A DNA stretch of 10,522 bases from Azonexaceae bacterium (GTDB taxonomy: Bacteria > Pseudomonadota > Gammaproteobacteria > Burkholderiales > Rhodocyclaceae). Positions 5,202 to 10,522 of this stretch are shown here, one piece after another. The stretch lies in NCBI GenBank assembly GCA_009469685.1, contig SSTA01000354.1, positions 1 to 10,522 of the forward strand, in the 5' to 3' direction. The notes below the pieces were generated by a model. That model ran no database searches. It was not told the origin of the DNA and was given only the letters and a program-made list of their open reading frames with translations. A program made the translations under genes and the position numbers. Within the stretch, counting starts at the first letter, position 1. Each line of letters begins with the position of its first letter.

Positions 5202-7469
5202 TCATCGCCCAGTGGGTCGAACGAGAACCGGGATCTCCTTGTAAGCCGGAGTCGCCGTGTGGGCCGCGGCGAGGGACAGAGCCATGAGCGGCGTCGCCTC
5301 CGGAAAATAGGCGGCGACGCAACCGGGCGGGATGTCGTAGGCCACCGCCCGAAAACCTGTAACGCGGCGCTCGACACCGTCTTCGGCCAGTCCTTCGATA
5401 TCGACCCGATCGCCGTCTCGCAGGCCCCGCCGGGCGAGATCGTCGGGGTGGATGAACAGTACCCGCCGCCCACCGAAAATACCCCGGTAGCGATCGTCCT
5501 GGCCATAAACCGTGGTATTGAACTGATCGTGGGAGCGCACGGTCATCAGGGCCAGCACGTCGGGGCCTTCCCGCCTGCGGGCCCGGTGTACTGGGCCTTC
5601 GGCAATGGGATGAACGCGAAACTCTGCCTTGCCGCTGCCCGTGTTCCACTGCCGGCGCGCTGCCGCATTGGGCAGCCAAAAGCCTCCCGGCCGGCCGAGC
5701 TTGGCCTCGTAATCGTCAAAACCCTCGAAAACCCCTTCCAGGCAGGCTTCGATCCGCGACCGGATGTGACGGTAATCGGCCGCCATTTCGTGCCAGGGCG
5801 CCGCGTGCGGCAATAGCGCCTCGCCCAGGGTGCAGACGAGGGCAGGCTCTCCTCTCATCGCCGGCGAGACAGGCTCCTGTATGCCTCGGCTGGCGTGGGT
5901 CATACTCATGCTGTCCTCAACCGTGACGACCTCGTCGCGATCCCGGTCGGTGCGGCCCAGCGCGGGCAGGAGGAGTCCCAAACGGCCGGGGTGGAGATGG
6001 GTGCGGTTGAGCTTGGTTGCCACCGAGAGGGTCAGATCGCACTCTTCCAGGGCTTGCCTTACCCGCGGTCCGTCGGGGATAGCCACCCCGAAATTCCCTC
6101 CCAGCGCGAGAAATCCACGGATTTCCCCGGCCAGCAATCCCCGCGCCACGCCAACGGCGTCACGCCCCGATTTCCGCTGCACCGGCACGCCGAAGACCGC
6201 TTCCAGTCGATCGAGGAAATGCGGCGGCACCTTGCCGGTCGCCCCCATCGTCCGATTGCCCTGTACGTTGGAATGGCCGCGAACCGGAACCGCCCCCGCC
6301 CCCGGCCGGCCGAGATTGCCCTTGAAAAGCAGGAAATTGACGATGGTCTGGACGGTGGCCACGGCCTGCTCGTGGTGGGTGATGCCCATGCACCAGGTGC
6401 ATAGCGTGGCACCTGAGGCGGCATAGAGGTCGGCAATTTCTTCGAGGTCGGCGCGAAGCAAGCCGCTCTCGCCCAGGATCACATCCCAGGACTCCCGCAC
6501 AAGATCTTCCTGCAGGGCAGGAAAGCCGACCGTGTGGGTGGCGATGAAGTCCCGGTCTATCCCTGCATCGCCCCGCTCCAGCAGGCACTTCATCACCCCC
6601 TTGAGGGCTGCCAGATCGCCGCCGATCCTGACCCGATACACCTTGCGGGCCACCCGGGACCCGCTTCCGGTGAGCATGCCCGCCACTTCCTTGGGATCGG
6701 AGAAGTTGCGGAACCCCAATTCGTCGAGGGGGTTCAGGGCAATCACCGTGGCGCCCCGCCGCTCGGCCCGGTGCAAAGCCCCCATCATGCGGGGATGATT
6801 GCTGGCCGGATTCTGGCCGATCACCACGATCAGATCGGCGTGATCGAAGTCCTCCAGGGTACAGGTCCCCTTGCCGACTCCGATCATGTCCTTCATGGCG
6901 TAGCCGGAGGGCTCGTGGCAGAGATTGGAACTGTCCGGCAGATGGGCGCTTCCGTAAGCCCGGGCCATGAATTGCCAGAGGAAGGCCGCCTCGTTGGACG
7001 AGCGGCCCGAGGTGTAGAAGGCCACTGCGTCAGCGTCCAGCTTCCGCAGCGCCAGGGCAGCTAGGCGCGCGGCTTCGTCCCAACCGATCGCCCGATAGGT
7101 GTCGCTCGCCGCGTCGTAGCGGAGCGGCTCGGTCAGGCGGCCGGCATTCTCGAGTTCCCTGTCGGACCATCCGCGCAGTTCGTCGAGCCGATGGCGAGTG
7201 AAGAAGTCCGGGTCGGCCACCCGACGGGTCATCTCCCAGGCGATGGCTTTCTGACCCTGCTCACAGCTGTCGATCGAACTGCCGTCGTTCCGGTCGGGAA
7301 AGGCACAACCGGGACAGTCGAATCCTCCGGGCCGATTGGCGGATCGGAAGCTCTCGACGACCTTGAGCGGAATGCCTTGGCGCCAGAAGGCTGAAACCGC
7401 GCTGCCCACCGCGTGGCGACCGCCGGCGGGGTGCGGGAAATCTCGGTGGCTCGGGTTGTCGTCATCCAT
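5202..7469 (-). CDS. FdhF/YdeP-family molybdopterin oxidoreductase
   Basis: A 755-aa cytoplasmic molybdopterin enzyme related to formate dehydrogenase H and to E. coli YdeP; the reaction is not established for this family, and YdeP has been linked to acid resistance. No Tat signal is seen. The N-terminal part has FDCPGCAFP (C52, C55) and a third cysteine C69 before EQGQKAIAWE, a family pattern with fewer cysteines than the four that bind the 4Fe-4S cluster in FdhF. Further marks: GRSSNEAAFLWQ (155-166), SSNLCHEPSGYAM (180-192), whose C184-H185 aligns with the selenocysteine-His pair of FdhF, GQNPASNHPRMM (218-229), CTWCMGITHHEQA (357-369) and RGHSNVQGNRTMG (397-409). The C-terminal cofactor-capping domain starts near 637 (DVLALMTVRSHDQFNTTVYG). 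ATG at 7469 is chosen because AGGAG (7477-7481) lies 7 nt upstream. The gene starts 14 nt after the lipoprotein gene of the MCE operon; the maturation gene fdhD is not in the window. Confidence 0.93.
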   Translation of the reverse strand: MDDDNPSHRDFPHPAGGRHAVGSAVSAFWRQGIPLKVVESFRSANRPGGFDCPGCAFPDRNDGSSIDSCEQGQKAIAWEMTRRVADPDFFTRHRLDELRGWSDRELENAGRLTEPLRYDAASDTYRAIGWDEAARLAALALRKLDADAVAFYTSGRSSNEAAFLWQFMARAYGSAHLPDSSNLCHEPSGYAMKDMIGVGKGTCTLEDFDHADLIVVIGQNPASNHPRMMGALHRAERRGATVIALNPLDELGFRNFSDPKEVAGMLTGSGSRVARKVYRVRIGGDLAALKGVMKCLLERGDAGIDRDFIATHTVGFPALQEDLVRESWDVILGESGLLRADLEEIADLYAASGATLCTWCMGITHHEQAVATVQTIVNFLLFKGNLGRPGAGAVPVRGHSNVQGNRTMGATGKVPPHFLDRLEAVFGVPVQRKSGRDAVGVARGLLAGEIRGFLALGGNFGVAIPDGPRVRQALEECDLTLSVATKLNRTHLHPGRLGLLLPALGRTDRDRDEVVTVEDSMSMTHASRGIQEPVSPAMRGEPALVCTLGEALLPHAAPWHEMAADYRHIRSRIEACLEGVFEGFDDYEAKLGRPGGFWLPNAAARRQWNTGSGKAEFRVHPIAEGPVHRARRREGPDVLALMTVRSHDQFNTTVYGQDDRYRGIFGGRRVLFIHPDDLARRGLRDGDRVDIEGLAEDGVERRVTGFRAVAYDIPPGCVAAYFPEATPLMALSLAAAHTATPAYKEIPVLVRPTGR

Positions 7470-7476
7470 GGCCGAA

Positions 7477-7481
7477 CTCCT
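7477..7481 (-). promoter_or_regulatory. Shine-Dalgarno sequence deciding the YdeP-like gene start
   Basis: AGGAG on the minus strand lies within the 14-nt gap after the lipoprotein gene, 7 nt before ATG at 7469. It rules in this start over an in-frame start at 7631, which would add 54 residues without family character and overlap the lipoprotein gene by 148 nt. Confidence 0.75.
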
Positions 7482-7483
7482 GT

Positions 7484-8080
7484 TCACGTTCCGCAGGATT
7501 TGAGCTTTCCGCTGGCCATCAGGTTCTCGCGCCAGGCACCGACCTTGGCGATCCATTCGTCGGTAGCCGCTGCCAGGGCACCCACGCCTCCTGCCGCATC
7601 CAGACTCGCCGCCGGCCACTCGACGGTCCACACCGTCTCGGCAAGGACAGAACGTCGATAATCGAGCACACGGCCGCGGGCACGGAGCTCGCCCAGACTT
7701 TGCCCGGGAGTCGGGAAGACATGGACGAATTCCTCGAGCTCGATACGCAGGAGGCAGCGCGCCTTGCCCTGGCCTGCAGGAATCAGTCCCAATCCCTCGA
7801 CGAGGCGCTGGCGCAACAGGGTCGCGGGGGGCGCCGTCCAGCGGGCCCGGGAATAATCGTTGCGCCGCTGCGGTTCGGCATAGGCCAGTCGGTACGCAAT
7901 GCCCTCGGTCTCGAGCCAGGCCGACGCGGCGACTTCCAGGGACAGGGGATGCTCGACGACCGCCGGCGCCCGCAGTGCGGGCCCCAGGTCATACACGGCC
8001 GGAACGCCCTCGCTGCCGCGCTTGCCTGTGGTGACGCAGGCACCTAGGCCGAGGGCCAGGATGACGAAGGCAAATCTCAT
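7484..8080 (-). CDS. ABC-type transport auxiliary lipoprotein (PqiC/YmbA-like)
   Basis: Predicted outer-membrane lipoprotein of 198 aa serving the MCE transporter encoded just upstream. The signal peptide ends in the lipobox LGAC with the lipidated cysteine at residue 15; V16-T17 after it does not suggest inner-membrane retention. The mature part has the pattern of the PF03886 family: YDLGPALRAP near 30, IAYRLAYAEPQRRNDYSRAR (60-79), then a W and the LLRQRLVEGLG helix, and a beta-rich second half. In related Pqi and MCE systems such lipoproteins are thought to dock the periplasmic MCE tube at the outer membrane. The ATG start overlaps the stop of the MCE gene by 4 nt (ATGA), with GGGAGG 5 nt upstream. 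No MlaC-like periplasmic carrier is seen; this protein takes its place in the operon. Confidence 0.9.
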   Translation of the reverse strand: MRFAFVILALGLGACVTTGKRGSEGVPAVYDLGPALRAPAVVEHPLSLEVAASAWLETEGIAYRLAYAEPQRRNDYSRARWTAPPATLLRQRLVEGLGLIPAGQGKARCLLRIELEEFVHVFPTPGQSLGELRARGRVLDYRRSVLAETVWTVEWPAASLDAAGGVGALAAATDEWIAKVGAWRENLMASGKLKSCGT

Positions 8081-9006
8081 GGCTGCCTCCCTGCGGGAAC
8101 GACGAATCCGGGTTCCCCGGGGCCCGGTGGCAGGGGCGGTGCGCCGAAGACCAGCGCCTGGGGCGTATCCTCGATCAACCGAAGCACGCGGGAGAGCTGC
8201 TTGCTGGTCACGGAGACGTCCGTCGAGAGCTGATGAAGCCGGGGCATCAGGGAAGCCGCACCGTTCCCGGAGGCATCGCCGATGGCTCCGTCGAGTTTTT
8301 CGCTGGTGACGGCGAGGTGCTTGACCAACTCCCGTGTCTCGGCCAACAGCGGACCCGCTTGTTCGGCAGTCGCTGCGAGCTTCTTGAGATTCTCGTCGTT
8401 CAGAAGGGCGCGCACCTGTACCAGGGTGGCATTGAGATTGTCCAGAGTCGGCTTGATTTGACCCGAAAAACCTTCCGCATTGGCCAGCAGGGCGGAAAAC
8501 TTGGCTCGATTGGCCGGATTCAGGACCTCGCTGGCATTGGTGAGGAACTGGCGGGCCTGGCGCAAGGCGTCGGCACCGGAATCCCCCAATTCGTCGATCA
8601 GCGAAGGCACCATGGCAATCCGTGGGGGAGGATCGTCATCTTCCAGAAGCGTCGTGTCCTTGCCGGTTTCCTCCAGAAGAATGTGCGCCAACCCGGTAAT
8701 GCCCTGGAACCCCAACTTGGCGGTGGTCCCCCGGGTCACCGGGACCTCTTCGGCAACCACGATGGTGATCAGGATATTACGCACGTCGTCGGGATCGAGG
8801 CGGATATCGCTCACCTTGCCCACCCGGATGCCGCGGTAGCGCACCTGGGCCTGGGGATTGAGCCCGGTGACGTTCTGTTTGGTCACCACCACGTAATCTC
8901 GGGTCAATTCCTTCTTGCCGCCAAACCAGAACAGCGCCGCAGTCCCCGCCAGAGCGAGGACGATGACAAACAGACCGGCAATGAACGCATGAGATTTGTT
9001 TTCCAT
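8077..9006 (-). CDS. MlaD-family (MCE domain) lipid-transport protein
   Basis: A 309-aa periplasmic protein anchored by one N-terminal helix (about 8-28). The MCE domain (about 38-115) shows VTGLNPQAQVRYRGIRVGKV (46-65) and FQGITGLAHILLEE (100-113), the standard landmarks. After it come about 145 residues of predicted helix rich in Leu/Ala (135-280) and a proline-rich tail (PPLPPGPGEPGF, 290-301). MCE proteins form hexamers on the MlaE-type permease, and the ring or tube carries lipids across the periplasm. E. coli MlaD (183 aa) lacks the long helical part; here it may build a longer hydrophobic tunnel that reaches the outer membrane. ATG at 9006 shares one base with the ATPase stop (TGATG). 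The 3' end overlaps the lipoprotein gene by 4 nt. The substrate is not known from sequence. Confidence 0.95.
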   Translation of the reverse strand: MENKSHAFIAGLFVIVLALAGTAALFWFGGKKELTRDYVVVTKQNVTGLNPQAQVRYRGIRVGKVSDIRLDPDDVRNILITIVVAEEVPVTRGTTAKLGFQGITGLAHILLEETGKDTTLLEDDDPPPRIAMVPSLIDELGDSGADALRQARQFLTNASEVLNPANRAKFSALLANAEGFSGQIKPTLDNLNATLVQVRALLNDENLKKLAATAEQAGPLLAETRELVKHLAVTSEKLDGAIGDASGNGAASLMPRLHQLSTDVSVTSKQLSRVLRLIEDTPQALVFGAPPLPPGPGEPGFVVPAGRQP

Positions 9007-9782
9007 CAGGTGTTCGCCTTTTGCATGGCCGCGAGCCCCCGCTCGCAGCAGAAGAAATTGCGGATGAAAGGATGATCCACCGCCATTACTTCGGGCAAGG
9101 GGCCTTTGGCGACGATACGCTGCTCGGCCAGTACCGCGACCTCAGTCGCCAGACCGGCCAAGGTATCCAGGTCATGGGTGACCATCACGACGGTAAACCC
9201 GAGTTCGCGCTGCAATTGCTGGATGAGGCGGACGAAATTTTCGCTGCGGTCGGGATCGAGGCCGGCGGTAGGCTCGTCCAGGAGCAGCAGTTCCGGCTCC
9301 AGGGCCAATGCCCTCGCGAGCGCCACCCGTTTGACCATGCCGCCCGAGAGCTCTGCAGGCATGAGACGCCCGTGGCGCGGCTCCAATTCGACCATTGACA
9401 ATTTGAGGTGCACCAGATGGCGTATCCAGTCCGCGTCAAGACACTTCAATTCGCGTAGTGGAAAAGCGATGTTGTCGTAAACCGAGAGCGCCGAAAACAG
9501 GGCACCATGCTGAAAGAGCATGCCCAGACGGCGGCGAACGGCGCGCTGACCGAAGGGATCGCGCTGGGCAAGATCGAAGCCGAACAGGCTGACGCGCCCC
9601 CGGGCCGGCCGCAGAAGGCCGAGCATTTCCCGCAGGAGGGTGGTCTTGCCACTTCCGGAACCGCCTACCAACCCGACCACCTGCCCGGCCTCCACCGTGA
9701 GGTCCAGGTCCTTATGGATGACGACGTCCCGGTACCGGGTCCAGATGCCGGCCAGCGCGATCGCGGGTTGCCCGACGTTCAT
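9006..9782 (-). CDS. ABC transporter ATP-binding protein of the MCE/Mla transport system (MlaF-like)
   Basis: A 258-aa cytoplasmic ATPase that powers the MlaE-type permease. All nucleotide-binding motifs are intact: Walker A GGSGSGKTT (40-48, K46), Q-loop glutamine Q91 in LFQHGALFSALSVYDNI, signature LSGGM (145-149), Walker B LLLLDEPTAGLDP (165-177, catalytic E170) and H-loop H203 in VTHDLD. The sequences FQHGALFSALSVYDNIAFPL (90-109) and LSGGMVKRVALARA (145-158) are characteristic of the MlaF/Ttg2A branch rather than of generic importers. ATG at 9782 overlaps the permease stop by 4 nt (ATGA), and the stop shares a base with the MCE gene start, so expression of all subunits should be coupled. 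Confidence 0.96.
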   Translation of the reverse strand: MNVGQPAIALAGIWTRYRDVVIHKDLDLTVEAGQVVGLVGGSGSGKTTLLREMLGLLRPARGRVSLFGFDLAQRDPFGQRAVRRRLGMLFQHGALFSALSVYDNIAFPLRELKCLDADWIRHLVHLKLSMVELEPRHGRLMPAELSGGMVKRVALARALALEPELLLLDEPTAGLDPDRSENFVRLIQQLQRELGFTVVMVTHDLDTLAGLATEVAVLAEQRIVAKGPLPEVMAVDHPFIRNFFCCERGLAAMQKANT

Positions 9783-10522
9783 AGTTGGGGCAATCCCAGG
9801 TTGCGCGTGAACACGGCGAACAAGGCGTCGATGATGATCACCGTGGTGATGGCCGACACCACCGAAGTCGTCGTGTGGCTCGACAGGCTCTCGGTATTGG
9901 GCCGCACGTTCAGTCCAAAATGGCAGGCGATGAGGGCGATGGAAAAACCGAAAACCATGCCTTTGACGAGGCCGATGGTCAGGTTGGCGACCGGCACTGC
10001 CCGGGGCAGGTTATCGATGAAATAGGCGGGTGCGAGATCGAGTTGCACAAGCGCGGCGAGCATGCCCCCCACCAGGGCGACGGCCGAGGTCCACAGCACC
10101 AGCAGCGGCATGGCCAAGGTCAGCGCCGCCACCTTGGGAAAGATGATCCGGACGGTGCGCGAGATTCCCATGGTCGCCAGCGCATCGATTTCCTCGGTGA
10201 CCCGCATGACCCCGATCTGGGCCGTCATCGCCGAGCCGGAGCGCCCGGCGACCAGGACCGCGACCAGGACGGGGCCAAGTTCCCGGATGATCGAAATGCC
10301 CAAGATATTGACGATGAAAGCGTCGGCCCCGAAGGTCTTCAACTGCAGGGCCGACAGGTAGCTGATCGTGACGCCGATGAGAAAACCCACCAGGGCGGAC
10401 ACCGGCAAGGCCTGGGCGCCGGACTTGTACAGATTGGCCGAGATCTCTCGCCAGGGCCACTCGCCGCGGTAGCGGAAAAGGTGCGCGCCATCGAGGATCA
10501 ACTGACCGAAAAGGGCGACGAG
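9779..10522 (-). CDS. MlaE-family lipid ABC transporter permease (5' end outside window)
   Basis: C-terminal 247 residues of the inner-membrane permease that dimerises and carries the MCE ring. The signature region GRSGSAMTAQIGVMRVTEEI and the following DALATMGISRTVRIIFP (about residues 93-128 of this fragment) is diagnostic for MlaE. At least five hydrophobic segments are visible, and the protein ends FTRNLGLPQL. The frame stays open to the last base of the window (LVALFGQLILDGAHLF), and these residues fit the amphipathic N-terminal segment of the family, so the TTG at 10501 is probably not the start. Some homologues carry an extra N-terminal STAS domain; whether this one does cannot be seen. 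The stop overlaps the ATPase start by 4 nt. Confidence 0.95.
   Translation of the reverse strand, partial: LVALFGQLILDGAHLFRYRGEWPWREISANLYKSGAQALPVSALVGFLIGVTISYLSALQLKTFGADAFIVNILGISIIRELGPVLVAVLVAGRSGSAMTAQIGVMRVTEEIDALATMGISRTVRIIFPKVAALTLAMPLLVLWTSAVALVGGMLAALVQLDLAPAYFIDNLPRAVPVANLTIGLVKGMVFGFSIALIACHFGLNVRPNTESLSSHTTTSVVSAITTVIIIDALFAVFTRNLGLPQL

Noticed and set aside
5895..6404. Plus-strand open frame opposite the YdeP-like gene
   Set aside because: Shadow of the confirmed molybdopterin oxidoreductase; no recognisable motif and no convincing ribosome binding site.
7470..7631. 54-residue N-terminal extension of the YdeP-like protein to an in-frame start at 7631
   Set aside because: It would overlap the lipoprotein gene by 148 nt, has an Arg/Gly-rich composition unlike the family, and the ATG at 7469 has its own Shine-Dalgarno.
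8233..9075. Open frame of 280 codons on the plus strand, opposite the MCE protein gene
   Set aside because: It is antisense to a clearly recognised MCE/MlaD protein and its translation shows no family character; long antisense frames are common in GC-rich DNA.
10501..10501. TTG at 10501 as the start of the MlaE-family permease
   Set aside because: The frame continues upstream to the window edge with residues that fit the family N-terminus, so the gene is better treated as partial.

Overview
The window reads as chromosome from a GC-rich proteobacterium, most likely a betaproteobacterium of the Rhodocyclales/Nitrosomonadales kind. This is inferred from protein character (beta-type FimV-like protein, a ~310-residue MCE protein with a proline-rich tail, DmdC-like acyl-CoA dehydrogenase, FdhF/YdeP oxidoreductase) and high GC throughout; no marker gene allows a firmer placement. 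All ten genes lie on the minus strand, so the reading order of expression is from the right end of the window to the left. I see no tRNA, rRNA, CRISPR array, insertion sequence or phage gene, and coding is very dense.

Right half (about 10522 down to 7484): a lipid-transport ABC operon of the MCE type. In order it has an MlaE-family permease (5' end outside the window), its ATPase, a membrane-anchored MCE/MlaD-family protein with a long helical C-terminal part, and a PqiC/YmbA-type auxiliary lipoprotein. The joints are 4-nt ATGA, 1-nt TGATG and 4-nt ATGA overlaps, so this is one translationally coupled unit that probably moves phospholipid or another hydrophobic compound between the inner and outer membranes. 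Only 14 nt further on, in the same direction, is a complete 755-aa FdhF/YdeP-family molybdopterin oxidoreductase, a cytoplasmic redox enzyme whose substrate I cannot name.

A 223-nt gap (4979-5201) separates the two halves. It holds a GC-rich stem-loop just after the oxidoreductase and a duplicated two-part sequence module just before etfB, whose second half includes a weak -10-like element.

Left half (4978 down to 1): etfB (TTG start, strong Shine-Dalgarno) and etfA, 2 nt apart, encode the two subunits of electron-transfer flavoprotein. They are followed 10 nt later by an orphan CbiM-like membrane protein, 29 nt later by a FimV-like membrane protein, and after 141 nt by the N-terminal 221 residues of a DmdC-like acyl-CoA dehydrogenase. 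The dehydrogenase and ETF form an obvious functional pair: the dehydrogenase oxidises an acyl-CoA and passes electrons to ETF, which passes them towards ubiquinone through an ETF dehydrogenase that is not in this window. The two membrane proteins between them have no evident link to acyl-CoA oxidation.

No clearly new system is visible. The points most worth following are the duplicated module upstream of etfB, the CbiM-like protein that lacks the N-terminal metal-binding histidine of its family, and the close attachment of a molybdoenzyme gene to an MCE transport operon.
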